Assembly: GCA_964399195.1 (NCBI GenBank)
Contig: CAYNPY010000008.1
Span: forward strand, 1 to 64,000
Source of the DNA: CAINDZ01 sp964399195
GTDB lineage: Bacteria > Krumholzibacteriota > Krumholzibacteriia > LZORAL124-64-63
Direction of reading: 5' to 3'
Length of the DNA: 64,000 bases
The notes below the pieces were generated by a model. It was not told where the DNA came from. It was given only the letters and a program-made list of their open reading frames with translations, and made no database searches. This document shows positions 9,401 through 17,543 of the stretch, one piece after another. Each line of letters opens with the position of its first letter. Position 1 is the first letter of the stretch. A program made the position numbers and the translations under genes.

Positions 9401-9674
9401 CGTCGTCCGGCTGCACCCACAGGCTGTAGTTGTAGTTCTGGCCGATGGGCACGTAGTCCCAGTTCAGGCCCAGCACCATGAAGTCGCGGCCGTCGACCTG
9501 CAGGCGCGAGCCCGACTCGTCGTTGACCACGGCCAGACGCGGCAGCGGCGCGGTCGCGGCCAGGGCCGGCAGCGCCGACGCCGCCAGCGCGGCCACGGCC
9601 AGCGCCAGAAGGAGGATGCACCGGGCCGGGTGGGCCGGGCTGCGGCGGGCGGTCCGTTCACGCATCGAACGCAC
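6462..9674 (-). CDS. GH2-type TIM-barrel glycosidase fused to a beta-barrel-like C-terminal region
   Basis: A 1070-residue protein with a signal peptide (CILLLALAVAALAASALPALA). Residues ~50-450 form a clan-A glycosidase barrel of the GH2 TIM type. The acid/base lies in WLLGNENNYG (E near residue 191) and the nucleophile in IFTEFGADAF (E near residue 291). The GH2 N-terminal sugar-binding domain is missing. Residues ~460-1070 are a long run of amphipathic strands with aromatic girdles (RWFALEGFYRTGHLHWQYEGDFFGLYRD, WNWYGQSAWMGLV), like an outer-membrane barrel, ending EIRTYLHLAI. It starts with GTG: AAGGAG is six bases upstream of GTG 9674 but fifteen from the ATG at 9665. Its start overlaps the upstream GH1 gene by 17 bases, so they are coupled. 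Likely role: surface-tethered beta-glucan cleavage (inference). Confidence 0.8.
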   Translation of the reverse strand: MRSMRERTARRSPAHPARCILLLALAVAALAASALPALAATAPLPRLAVVNDESGSRLQVDGRDFMVLGLNWDYVPIGQNYNYSLWVQPDDVIVDVLAREMPLLQAMNVNAIRQYVGVPPRWVRYIYENYGIFTVLNHTVGRYGLTIDGAWLPNTDYSDPRVRSLLKSEVAALVDEYKGTPGLLMWLLGNENNYGLTWKSAETEALPEGERHAARAEYLYSLFGEIIRDIKQRDPGGLVAIANGDLQYVDLIAKHCRGMDVFGSNVYRGISARDFFQVVKDKLGVPTIFTEFGADAFNARTNREDQATQARYLIGQWQEIYEQSAGKGRVGNAAGGLVFQWSDGWWKYLQESRLNIHDTNASWPNGGYPEDFREGENNMNEEWWGITAKGFPDSRGLYEVYPRAAYYALRDIFALDPYAKNVDAAAISRHFAGIHGGAAVLEARGDAAALRTDALSKVRLSGLRLEFETYATGAKNTATPETDEPGQAYPAFQGTDNLQSFWADFEAMPSDNVTGRLSLNVLGDVPLNPIDEIFYENRGRPRLVVANDGTPVRLEDNERVKVYQSSVSWDDRWFALEGFYRTGHLHWQYEGDFFGLYRDAYYGENIDIYNGEAPVGFEIAGKRQLAGLKVAFGPQLWWGANPAVLVKYQRGFAGAQWTAMFQEDFAEQNQVVSSVAIPVRTTRKAALSMTRRVGLFNLEAGALWSGQPRVGETFQIVDEDLVDAETQLAPGDVRQDTVKDQDTFGLKAKLTYQKGRWNWYGQSAWMGLVADGGPTAIPTFTGWDLKDSGSGNQVNALTGAAYTMGNWQIGPNILWQKPIVGPMPNSRYMNGTAGRVRNVIDDPFAVRGNRETTAGELMLVYDPTPATWMWAWDSDLREDADLAASIGLSVRRHHTTADGALFVSAEGQVYGFAGATPARDLWELKCRVISRVGGSARAVSHLYFGNAEPNGEDERLLHRFGADTRITWPAIVVAGHVKINDFGPYDYHRDFNLTYPLQLMADVSTTLGSPRWFDLPQTRLGVRAMYRTLDRWSPRYAPVGEPVPVGNEKYPDGLEKGNEWEIRTYLHLAI

Positions 9675-11061
9675 GGGGTTCTCCTTCGCTGGTGGCCGGG
9701 TCCTCGTCGCCGACGACGTTCGTCGCCGCGACCTTCGCGTACCAATGGGCGCTGTCCTTCGGCACGCGTCGCTGGTCGACGGGGTCGACGGCGAAGAGGC
9801 CGAATTTCTTCGTGAACCCGTAGCCCCACTCGAAGTTGTCGAGCAGAGACCACAGGAAGTATCCCGCCAGGGGCACGCCCTCGTCCAGGGCGGCGGCCGC
9901 GGCCCGCAGGTGGCCCCGCAGGTAGGCGATGCGGCGGGTGTCGCGGATGCGGCCGTCCGGGCCGACGGGGTCGTCCCAGGCGGCGCCGTTCTCGGTGATG
10001 TAGAGGCGCCGCGGCGCGTAGTCGCGGTGCACGCGCAGCAGCGCCTGGCGCAGGCCGTCCGGGTAGACCTCCCAGCCCATGTCCGTGACGCCGGCGCCCG
10101 CCGGCGGCGGCCCGGCCACCGGCCGGCCGTCCGGATCGGTGGTCATCAGCGAGCGGCTGTAGTAATTCAGGCCCAGGAAGTCCAGCGGCGCCCGGATCGC
10201 CGCCAGGTCTCCGTCCTGGACGAACGTCAGGCCGCCGCCCGGCAGGTGGCCGCGGGCAACCCTGTCCGCCACCGCGTCGGCCGGGTAGGCGCCGCGGAAG
10301 AGCGGGTCCAGGTACCAGCGATTGAAGAAGCCGTCGAACCAGCGCGCGGCGTCGCGGTCGCCGGGCGTGTCGCGCAGCGGGAACACGGGGTTGTGGATCA
10401 GCACGATCCCCAGCTCGGCCGCCGGGACCTGCGCGCGGATGGCGGCGCAGGCCCAGCCGTGCGACAGCAGCAGGTGGTGGGCCGCGCGCAGGCCCGTGGC
10501 CGGCTCGCACAGGCCGGGGGCGTGATGCCCTTCTTCGTAGCCGAGGGTGGCTGCGCACCAGGGCTCGTTGTGCGTGGTCCAGCGCCGGACGCGGTCGCCC
10601 AGGCGCGCGGTGACCGCCAGCGCGTAGTCGACGAACCGCGCCGCGGTGTCGCGCGCGGCCCAGCCGCCCTCGTCCTGCAGGGCCTGCGGCAGGTCCCAGT
10701 GGTAAAGCGTCGGGAACGGCTCGAGGCCAGCCGCCAGCAGCCCGTCGACCAGCTGTTCGTAGAAGTCCAGACCGCGCTCGTTCGCCGCGCCGCGCCCGGT
10801 CGGCTGGATCCGGGGCCAGGCGATGGAGAACCGGTAGGCGCCCAGCCCCATCGCCTTCATCAGGCCGATGTCCTGCGCCCAACGATGGTAATGGTCGCAG
10901 GTTACGTCGGGGTTGGAGCCGTCGGTGATCCGGCCGGATCGGGCCGCGAAGTGGTCCCAGATGGACTCCCCCCGACCGCCCTCATGGCGGCCGCCCTCGA
11001 CCTGCTGGGCGCTGGTCGCGACCCCCCAGGTGAAGCCGGCGGGGAAGGTGGTCGGGCTCAT
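9658..11061 (-). CDS. GH1 beta-glucosidase
   Basis: A 467-residue glycoside hydrolase of family 1, of full usual length. The N-terminal signature is FPAGFTWGVATSAQQVEGG. Acid/base E is in TTHNEPW (about residue 164) and nucleophile E in LYITENGAAW (about residue 356). The substrate-binding SLLDNFEWGYGFTKKFGL motif is intact. There is no signal peptide, so it is cytoplasmic and splits imported cello- or laminari-oligosaccharides to glucose. It is the first gene of a two-gene minus-strand operon with the GH2-barrel protein. Upstream, the dyad at 11105-11127 overlaps its probable promoter (minus-strand TGTTCG, 16-base gap, TATTTT at 11102-11097), so glucan-dependent repression is likely. Confidence 0.96.
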   Translation of the reverse strand: MSPTTFPAGFTWGVATSAQQVEGGRHEGGRGESIWDHFAARSGRITDGSNPDVTCDHYHRWAQDIGLMKAMGLGAYRFSIAWPRIQPTGRGAANERGLDFYEQLVDGLLAAGLEPFPTLYHWDLPQALQDEGGWAARDTAARFVDYALAVTARLGDRVRRWTTHNEPWCAATLGYEEGHHAPGLCEPATGLRAAHHLLLSHGWACAAIRAQVPAAELGIVLIHNPVFPLRDTPGDRDAARWFDGFFNRWYLDPLFRGAYPADAVADRVARGHLPGGGLTFVQDGDLAAIRAPLDFLGLNYYSRSLMTTDPDGRPVAGPPPAGAGVTDMGWEVYPDGLRQALLRVHRDYAPRRLYITENGAAWDDPVGPDGRIRDTRRIAYLRGHLRAAAAALDEGVPLAGYFLWSLLDNFEWGYGFTKKFGLFAVDPVDQRRVPKDSAHWYAKVAATNVVGDEDPATSEGEPRAFDA

Positions 11062-11104
11062 CCGGCGGGGCCCCCCGGGACTGCGTTCCGCTCCGAAAAA
11101 TAAC

Positions 11105-11127
11105 CTTTGTTCGGACGCCGAACATAG
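11105..11127. promoter_or_regulatory. ROK-type operator, site 1
   Basis: CTTTGTTCGG-ACG-CCGAACATAG is an inverted repeat with one mismatch in ten base pairs per arm; the inner 17 bases TGTTCGG-ACG-CCGAACA are perfect. It lies between the divergent GH1 and secreted-protein genes. The TTTGTT...AACAAA form is that of XylR/ROK operators. Confidence 0.75.
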
Positions 11128-11135
11128 TGTATGAT
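11107..11135 (+). promoter_or_regulatory. Promoter overlapping operator site 1
   Basis: -35 TTGTTC (11107-11112), 17-base spacer, -10 TATGAT (11130-11135), pointing to the gene at 11210. The operator covers the -35 and most of the spacer, so a bound repressor would block RNA polymerase. The same geometry recurs on the minus strand at 24547-24577. Confidence 0.65.
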
Positions 11136-11209
11136 CGTGGTGGTCCTGTCAAGGGTTCTGTCCGTCCGCCCGCCCAGGCGCCGGCATCCAACAAAGTGAG
11201 GTCCACACC

Positions 11210-12181
11210 ATGCGTCGTTACGTCCTGCTGATCGTCGCGCTGGCCGCCGTGGCCGGGCTGGTGCCCGCTGCCGCGTTGGCCCTGACCCCCTACAGCCAGA
11301 ACTTCGAGGGCCTGATCCAGACCAGCCCCACGGCCCTGTCGGCCGACGGCTGGCTCGTCTACGGCAACGTCTTCAGCCCGACGAACGTCTACCTCTACGG
11401 TTACGGCCCCTTCCCCGCGCCCAACGGCAGCGGCGCCTTCTCCGCCATCGACCTGAACCAGGGCGGCGTGCCGCAGGGCCTGCAGCAGTTGTCGGTCTAC
11501 AGCGACTACAACAACGTCGACCACGCCGTCGGCAACCTGATCGAGTCGAACGTCTACCGCGAGCAGACCATCGTCGCCGGCGACGTCGGCAAGACCTGGG
11601 TCTTCGCCTTCGACGCCAAGCGCGGCAACCTGGCCGGCGCCTCGACCGCCAAGGCGTTCATCAAGACGCTCAACCCGGCCGCCGGCTGGGCCCTGACCAA
11701 CTTCGTCACCGCCGACATGACGACGATCCCCGAGACGTGGACGAACTACTCCATCTCGCTGACGATCGACGCCGGCCTGGTGGGCCAGATCTTCCAGATC
11801 GGCTTCCTGAACACGGCCACGTTCTACGAGCCGTCGGCCATCTTCTACGACAACGTCGACCTGCACGAAGGGACCACCTCCAGCGTGCCGGTGGCGGCGC
11901 TGCCGGGCGCCGAGCTGCGCCAGAACTACCCGAACCCGTTCAACCCGTCGACGCGCATCGACTTCATGCTCGAGAAGGCGGGCAGCGTCGAGCTGTCCGT
12001 GTTCGATCTGGCCGGGCGCCGCGTGGCGACGCTGCGGCAGGGCGCGCTCGACGCCGGCGAGCACCACGTGATCTGGGACGGCCGCGCCGACGGCGGCGCC
12101 TCGCTCCCCGCCGGGCAGTACCGCTACGTGCTGCAGACCGCCGACGGCAGCGTCGCGCGCAGCATGGTGCTGGTGAAGTAG
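11210..12181 (+). CDS. Secreted beta-sandwich protein with FlgD-like C-terminal domain
   Basis: A 323-residue protein. It has a signal peptide (MRRYVLLIVALAAVAGLVPAAALA), then a ~200-residue beta-sandwich (YSQNFEGL near the start, STAKAFIKTLNP in the middle, IFYDNVDLHEG at the end) typical of carbohydrate-binding or concanavalin-like folds. After that comes an ~85-residue FlgD-Ig / type-A sorting domain: LRQNYPNPFNPSTRIDF, SVFDLAGRRVATL, then SMVLVK at the C-terminus. GTGAGG lies eight bases before the ATG. It is expressed from the operator-controlled promoter at 11107-11135. The ectodomain resembles that of the protein at 23730-24380 (AKAFIRDFAPDF), which has a different tail. It is probably a surface glucan-binding protein (inference). 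Confidence 0.8.
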   Translation: MRRYVLLIVALAAVAGLVPAAALALTPYSQNFEGLIQTSPTALSADGWLVYGNVFSPTNVYLYGYGPFPAPNGSGAFSAIDLNQGGVPQGLQQLSVYSDYNNVDHAVGNLIESNVYREQTIVAGDVGKTWVFAFDAKRGNLAGASTAKAFIKTLNPAAGWALTNFVTADMTTIPETWTNYSISLTIDAGLVGQIFQIGFLNTATFYEPSAIFYDNVDLHEGTTSSVPVAALPGAELRQNYPNPFNPSTRIDFMLEKAGSVELSVFDLAGRRVATLRQGALDAGEHHVIWDGRADGGASLPAGQYRYVLQTADGSVARSMVLVK

Positions 12182-12194
12182 GAGAGCCGACGCG

Positions 12195-15100
12195 ATGAAG
12201 GGCAGGCTGGCGCCGAACCCCGCCACCACGCCGATCGGGGCCCCGAGACAAGGGGCCCCGGTCGGTGACTTCCTCGTGGACGACGGCGAGGAATGCCACC
12301 GCATCGCGGGCTACCACCGGCTGGCGCCGTTCCTGATGACGCTGGCCAGCGACACCGACCTGTGGATGTTCATCACCTCCGGCGGCGGGCTGACCGCCGG
12401 GCGCGTCGACGCCGACGGCGCGCTCTTTCCCTACCGCACCGTCGACAAGCTGCACGACGCCCACCACCACGCCGGGCCGATCACGCTGATCCGCGTCGAG
12501 CGGCCGGGCACCGAGACGGTCCTCTGGGAACCGTTCGGGCGCGACGGCGACGACGACCCCGCGGTCGAACGCTTCCTGCTGAAGAACGTGGTCGGCAGCC
12601 GCCTGACGTTCGTCGAGACCGACCACGACCTGGGGCTGACCTTCCGCTACTCCTGGGCCGCCTGCGACGAGTTCGGCTGGGTGCGCACCGCCGCCGTCGA
12701 GGAGACGGGCGGCCGGCCGGCGCGACTGGAGATCCTGGACGGCCTGCGCGACGTGCTGCCGCACGGCGCGCCGCTGGGGCTGTACCAGACCGCTTCCACG
12801 CTGGTGGACGCCTACAAGCGCAGCGAGGTGGACGCGGCCACGGGCATGGGCCTGTTCAGCCTCTCGTCGGGCATCACCGACCGCGCCGAAGCCCTGGAGT
12901 CGCTGCGCGCGAACACCGTCTGGTGCTGCGGTCCGCAGGGCTTCCGCGTGCACCTGTCGGCCGCCGCCGTCAAGGCCTTCCGGCAGGGCCGGCAGCCGGC
13001 CGAGGAGGCCGAACTGTGCGGCGCGCGCGGCAACTACCTGGTGAGCTTCGGGCGCGACCTGCCGGCCGCCGGCCGCTGCGCCTGGCGCCTGGCCGCCGAC
13101 GCCGGGCGCGACCACGTGCAGGTGGCCGCCCTGCGCGAGCGCCTGCGCCGCACGCCCGACGACGCCTCGCCCGCGGGCCTGGCCGCGGTGGTCGACGAGG
13201 CGCTGCGCTCCGCGCGCGAGAGCCTGCGGCGCAATGTGGCCAGCGCCGACGGCATCCAGCTGACGGCGCGCCGCGAGGCGTGGACGCACCACTTCGCCAA
13301 CGTCCTGTTCAACAACATGCGCGGCGGCGTCTTCTGGCGGAACCACGACGTGCCGGTCGACGACCTGGCGCGCTTCCTGCGCCAGCGCCAGCCCGCGGTC
13401 GCCGAGCGGCACCAGGGGTGGCTGGCCTCGCTGCCGGCCGCGCCGACCATCGGCGAGATCTACGAGGCGGCGAGCCGGACCGGGGATGCGGACCTGAAGC
13501 GCCTGTGCTTCGAGTACCTGCCGCTGCACTTCGGGCGCCGGCACGGCGACCCGAGCCGGCCCTGGAACCGGTTCGCCATCAAGGCCCGAGGCCAGAACGG
13601 CGACCGAGAGCTGAACTACGAGGGCAACTGGCGCGACATCTTCCAGAACTGGGAGGCCCTGGCCGCCTCGTTCCCGGCCTTCCTGCCCGGGCTGGTCGCC
13701 AAGTTCGTCAACGCCTCGACAGTCGACGGCTTCAACCCCTACCGCCTGACGCGCGACGGCGTGGACTGGGAAGTGGCCTCGCCGGACGATCCCTGGGCCA
13801 ACATCGGCTACTGGGGCGACCACCAGATCATCTATCTGCTGAAGCTGCTCGAGGCGCTGGACCGCCACCAGCCCGGCGCGCTGGAGTCGCTGCTGGAAGC
13901 GGCGGTCTTCAGCTACGCCGAGGTGCCCTACCGCCTGCGCCCCTATGAGCGCATCGTCGCCGACCCGCGCGACACGATCGTCTTCGACGCAGAGCGACAC
14001 GAACGCATCGCCGCGCGCGCGCAGGCGATGGGCGCCGACGGCAAGCTGGTGCAGGCGCCCGCCGGCGGCGTGCGCCACGCGACGCTGGCCGAGAAGCTGC
14101 TGGTGCCCACGCTCTCGAAGCTGTCGAACCTGGTGCCGGGCGGCGGCATCTGGATGAACACCCAGCGCCCCGAGTGGAATGACGCCAACAACGCCCTGGT
14201 CGGCGGCGGCGTCTCGGTGGTCACGCTGTGCTACCTGCGCCGGCACCTGGCGTTCCTGGCCGGTCTGTTCGCGCGGGCCGAGGGGACCAGCCCGGCCGTG
14301 GCGGTCGAGGTCGCCGACTGGCTGGACGCCGTGCTGGCCGCCCTGGCCGAGACCGCGCCCGAGGCCGCGGCCGTCGCCGGCGACCCGCGCGCGCGCCGGC
14401 GCCTGCTGGACCGCCTGGGCGCCGCTTTCACCGCCTACCGCGAGAAGGTGTACGACCACGGCTTCGGCGGCAGCCGCCCGGTGCCGGCCGCGCGCATGGT
14501 GCAGCTGTGCGAGGCCGCGCTGCGGCACGTCGACGCGGGCATCGCCGCCAACCGGCGCGAGGACGGCCTCTACCACGCCTACAACCTGCTGGACCTGGGT
14601 GGCGACCTGGCGCAATTGGGCCGCCTGCCCGAGATGCTCGAAGGCCAGGTCGCGGTCCTCAGCGCGGGCGTGCTGGACGCCGCGGGCAGCCTGGCGGTGC
14701 TGGAGCGCCTGTTCGACAGCCCGCTCTACCGCCCCGACCAGCACAGCTTCCTGCTCTATCCCGCGCGGCGCCTGCCCGGCTTCCTGGCCCGCAACGTCGT
14801 GCCCGAGGCGCCGGCGCTGGCGGTGCCTCTGCTGGCCGATCTGCTGGCGGCCGGCGAAACGGCCGTGCTGGCCCGCGACGCGGACGGCGTGCTGCGCTTC
14901 CACGGCTCGTTCGGCAACGCGCGCGACCTGTCCGCCGCGCTGGACGCGCTGGCCGCGCAGGCGCGCTGGCGGGACGCGGTGGCCCGCGACCGGGACGCCG
15001 TGCTGGACCTGTTCGAGGCCGTGTTCCGCCACCGGGCTTTCACCGGCCGCTCGGGCGCGATGTACGGTTACGAGGGCCTCGGCTGCATCTACTGGCACAT

Positions 15101-15779
15101 GGTGGCCAAGCTGCTGCTGGCGACGCAGGAGGTCATCCTGCGCGCCGAGCGCGACGGCGTGCGGCCCGCGCTGCAGGCCGACCTGGCGGCCATGTACTTC
15201 CGCATCCGCGGCGGGCTGGGCTTCGCCAAGGACGTCGCCGAATACGGCGCCTTCCCGGCCGACCCCTATTCGCACACGCCGCTGGACGGAGGCGCCCGCC
15301 AGCCGGGCATGACCGGACAGGTCAAGGAGGAGATCCTCACCCGTCTGGGCGAGCTCGGCGTGCGCGTGGCGGCCGGCCGCGTCGCCTTCCGGCCCCTGCT
15401 GCTGCGTGACGACGAGTTCCTGGACCGCGGCGCCGTCCTGCGCGGCTACACGCCGGCCGGTGAAGACCTCTCGCTGCCGCTGGAGCCGGGCACGCTGGCC
15501 TTCACGCACTGCCAGGTGCCGGTGATCTACCGCCGCGTGGACGGGCCGGCGCGCGTGCGCGTGACCGATTGCGACAACAACGTGACCGAGGCGGGCGGCG
15601 ACACGCTGGACGCGCGCGACAGCGCCGACCTTCTGGCCCGCGGCGGCCGCCTGCGCCGCATCGACGTCGACGTTCCGGCCGCGATGCTGCTGGCCGCCAC
15701 CACGCGGCCGCGCGGGGCGCGCGCGGCCTCGCCGCCGCCGCCGCCATCCCAGCCGACGCGATCCGGGCGGCGCCGCTGA
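12195..15779 (+). CDS. Large GH94-like (alpha/alpha)6-barrel carbohydrate-active protein
   Basis: A 1194-residue protein without a signal peptide, hence cytoplasmic. The N-terminal third is a beta-sandwich resembling that of cellobiose-phosphorylase-like proteins (YHRLAPFLMTLASDTDLWMFITSGGGLTAG). The middle contains the strongly featured GNWRDIFQNWEAL, KFVNASTVDGFNPYR, DPWANIGYWGDHQIIYLLKLLE and RPEWNDANNALVGGG motifs of an (alpha/alpha)6 barrel. The family looks like clan GH-Q-related phosphorylases or glucosidases, but I cannot assign the reaction. Breakdown or phosphorolysis of a glucan oligosaccharide fits the operon. AGGAG lies ten bases before the ATG. The last ~25 residues are Pro/Arg low complexity. 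A 14-bp-stem hairpin sits inside codons 13-24. Its TGA overlaps the next gene's ATG by one base. Confidence 0.65.
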   Translation: MKGRLAPNPATTPIGAPRQGAPVGDFLVDDGEECHRIAGYHRLAPFLMTLASDTDLWMFITSGGGLTAGRVDADGALFPYRTVDKLHDAHHHAGPITLIRVERPGTETVLWEPFGRDGDDDPAVERFLLKNVVGSRLTFVETDHDLGLTFRYSWAACDEFGWVRTAAVEETGGRPARLEILDGLRDVLPHGAPLGLYQTASTLVDAYKRSEVDAATGMGLFSLSSGITDRAEALESLRANTVWCCGPQGFRVHLSAAAVKAFRQGRQPAEEAELCGARGNYLVSFGRDLPAAGRCAWRLAADAGRDHVQVAALRERLRRTPDDASPAGLAAVVDEALRSARESLRRNVASADGIQLTARREAWTHHFANVLFNNMRGGVFWRNHDVPVDDLARFLRQRQPAVAERHQGWLASLPAAPTIGEIYEAASRTGDADLKRLCFEYLPLHFGRRHGDPSRPWNRFAIKARGQNGDRELNYEGNWRDIFQNWEALAASFPAFLPGLVAKFVNASTVDGFNPYRLTRDGVDWEVASPDDPWANIGYWGDHQIIYLLKLLEALDRHQPGALESLLEAAVFSYAEVPYRLRPYERIVADPRDTIVFDAERHERIAARAQAMGADGKLVQAPAGGVRHATLAEKLLVPTLSKLSNLVPGGGIWMNTQRPEWNDANNALVGGGVSVVTLCYLRRHLAFLAGLFARAEGTSPAVAVEVADWLDAVLAALAETAPEAAAVAGDPRARRRLLDRLGAAFTAYREKVYDHGFGGSRPVPAARMVQLCEAALRHVDAGIAANRREDGLYHAYNLLDLGGDLAQLGRLPEMLEGQVAVLSAGVLDAAGSLAVLERLFDSPLYRPDQHSFLLYPARRLPGFLARNVVPEAPALAVPLLADLLAAGETAVLARDADGVLRFHGSFGNARDLSAALDALAAQARWRDAVARDRDAVLDLFEAVFRHRAFTGRSGAMYGYEGLGCIYWHMVAKLLLATQEVILRAERDGVRPALQADLAAMYFRIRGGLGFAKDVAEYGAFPADPYSHTPLDGGARQPGMTGQVKEEILTRLGELGVRVAAGRVAFRPLLLRDDEFLDRGAVLRGYTPAGEDLSLPLEPGTLAFTHCQVPVIYRRVDGPARVRVTDCDNNVTEAGGDTLDARDSADLLARGGRLRRIDVDVPAAMLLAATTRPRGARAASPPPPPSQPTRSGRRR
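12231..12265 (+). other. Strong hairpin inside the first codons of the GH94-like gene
   Basis: CCGATCGGGGCCCC (12231-12244) pairs with GGGGCCCCGGTCGG (12252-12265) around GAGACAA, 13 Watson-Crick pairs plus one wobble (or mismatch) of 14. It begins 36 bases after the ATG and 49 bases after the previous stop, so it could act as an attenuator, a stability barrier or a translation brake. Confidence 0.6.
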
Positions 15780-17407
15780 TGCGCCCGCCGCTGCGCACAC
15801 CCGGCGCGGCGTCGACGCTGCTGCTGGCGACCGTGATCCTGGCGACTCTGGCCACCGCCCTGCCCACGGCCGCGCAGTGCATCCTCGCCAACCCCAGCTT
15901 CGAATTGCTGGGCTCCGGCGGCGCCACGTTCGGCGGCTGGAACCAGTTCGGGCGCGTCGGCTCGACCACCATCGCCGACCACGGCGGCCGCGCGGCCCGC
16001 CTGCTGGGACCCAACCTGGGCGGCTGGGACGTGTCGGGCGTCTGGCAGGCGCGCACCTGCGCGCCGGGGCAGTCGTGGGCCATCACCGGGCACGTGCGGC
16101 ACCCCTCCTGGAAGCCGCTCAGCGGCGACTGCGCGGCCATCGTCAACGTCGAGTGGCGCGACGCCGGCGACAACCTCATCAGCTACGAGTCCTTCGCGGT
16201 CGCCGGCCCCGCCTCCCCGACGGACCAGTGGCTCGCCTTCGCGCTGACCAGCCCCGGCGCGCCGGCCGGCGCGGCCACCGCCCGCCTGGTGCTGGGCCTG
16301 CTGCAGGCGCCCGGCGCGCCGGAGCCGGAGGCCTGGTTCGACCAGGTCACCTTCGACAGCGCCACGCCGCCCACGCTCGACCAACTGCAGTGGAACGACT
16401 TCCCCGGCGGCACCACCCTGCAGTTCAGCGGTCGCACCTGGCGCGTGAAGGGCCCCGGCTGGTACGGCCCGGGCGACAACTACTTCAGCAACCTCAGCGA
16501 CCGCGTCTGGGTCGACGCCGGCGGCAATCTGCACCTGACGGTCAAGCGCTACGGCAGCACCTGGAACTGCACCGAGGTGGTGACCCAGGAGGCGCTCGGG
16601 TACGGCGATTACATCGTGACGACCGTCGGGCGCCTGGATCTGCTGGACCCGCAGGTCGTGCTGGGCCTGTTCCTCTGGGAGTACGGCCCCTGCTGGAGCG
16701 ACGGCTACCTGTGGTGGAACCCGTACAACGAGGTCGACATCGAATACAGCCGCTGGGGCAACCCGGCGCAGGACATCGGGCAGTTCGTGGCGCAGCCGTA
16801 CGACTACCCGGGCAACCTCTCGCGCTTCGCCGCCGTGTTCGGCGTCGGCGAACAGGTCAGCCACGCCATGCGCTGGTCGCGCAACAAGGTCGAGTACCGC
16901 GTCTGGCGCGGCGGCCCCGCCGACGAGTCGCCCGGCACGCTGATCGCCACCTGGACCTACAGCGGCCCGCACGTGCCGCGCCCCGAGTCGCCGCGCCTGC
17001 ACCTGAACCTGTGGAAGCTGGGCGGCACGCCGGCCGCGAACCAGGAAGTGGTCATCAGCGGCTTCCGCTTCTATCCCCTGGGCGCGGTTGCCGCCGCCGA
17101 GGACCCCGCGCGTCCGCTGCCCGCCGCCCCGCCCGCCCGCCTGCTGGGCGTGGCGCCCAACCCGTTCAACCCGCGCGTCACGGTGCGCTTCAGCACTGCG
17201 CACCCGCTGGAGGCGCGGCTCGAGATCTACGATCTGGCCGGGAGGCTGGTGCGCGCGCTGGCAGCCGGCGCCTTCGCCGCCGGCGAGCACGCCGCCGTGT
17301 GGGACGGGCGCGACGACGCCGGGCGCGACGCTCCGTCGGGCGTATACCTGGTGCAGCTGCGCGGGAACGGGTTCGCGGAGACTGTGGAAGCGACGCTGGT
17401 CAGATAG
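15779..17407 (+). CDS. Secreted GH16 glucanase (lichenase-type active site) with CBM-like and FlgD-like domains
   Basis: A 542-residue secreted protein. It has a signal peptide (STLLLATVILATLATALPTAAQ), then a ~160-residue jelly-roll CBM-like domain (CILANPSFELLGSGG, usual for CBM4/9-like modules). The GH16-like catalytic domain runs from about 195 to 440, with EVDIEYSRW carrying E318, D320 and E322. The ExDxE spacing lacks the laminarinase bulge and is that of lichenase-type GH16 enzymes. The C-terminus has the FlgD-like domain (LGVAPNPFNPRVTVRF, EIYDLAGRLVRAL, ending EATLVR). The ATG at 15779 shares a base with the upstream TGA (TGATG), so translation is coupled. It probably cleaves mixed-linkage or beta-1,3/1,4 glucan at the cell surface. 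Confidence 0.85.
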   Translation: MRPPLRTPGAASTLLLATVILATLATALPTAAQCILANPSFELLGSGGATFGGWNQFGRVGSTTIADHGGRAARLLGPNLGGWDVSGVWQARTCAPGQSWAITGHVRHPSWKPLSGDCAAIVNVEWRDAGDNLISYESFAVAGPASPTDQWLAFALTSPGAPAGAATARLVLGLLQAPGAPEPEAWFDQVTFDSATPPTLDQLQWNDFPGGTTLQFSGRTWRVKGPGWYGPGDNYFSNLSDRVWVDAGGNLHLTVKRYGSTWNCTEVVTQEALGYGDYIVTTVGRLDLLDPQVVLGLFLWEYGPCWSDGYLWWNPYNEVDIEYSRWGNPAQDIGQFVAQPYDYPGNLSRFAAVFGVGEQVSHAMRWSRNKVEYRVWRGGPADESPGTLIATWTYSGPHVPRPESPRLHLNLWKLGGTPAANQEVVISGFRFYPLGAVAAAEDPARPLPAAPPARLLGVAPNPFNPRVTVRFSTAHPLEARLEIYDLAGRLVRALAAGAFAAGEHAAVWDGRDDAGRDAPSGVYLVQLRGNGFAETVEATLVR

Positions 17408-17543
17408 ATCGCCTCCCGCGTGCCTCCGCTGCGCGCTTCCGCTATTGCCCCGCCGCCTTCTCCTCCGTAGTCTCAACAATCCCACCACGCATCGCGCCGA
17501 CAGCCCTGATGACGAGCGCTGCCGCAAGACCGGGGGCATGGTC

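Noticed and set aside
6246..9815. Plus-strand open frame of 1189 codons opposite the GH2-barrel gene
   Set aside because: It is an antisense shadow of a high-GC gene: Val/Arg/His/Gln-rich with no family motif. The same applies to the long antisense frames opposite 12195-15779, 37536-41611, 50630-57480 and others.
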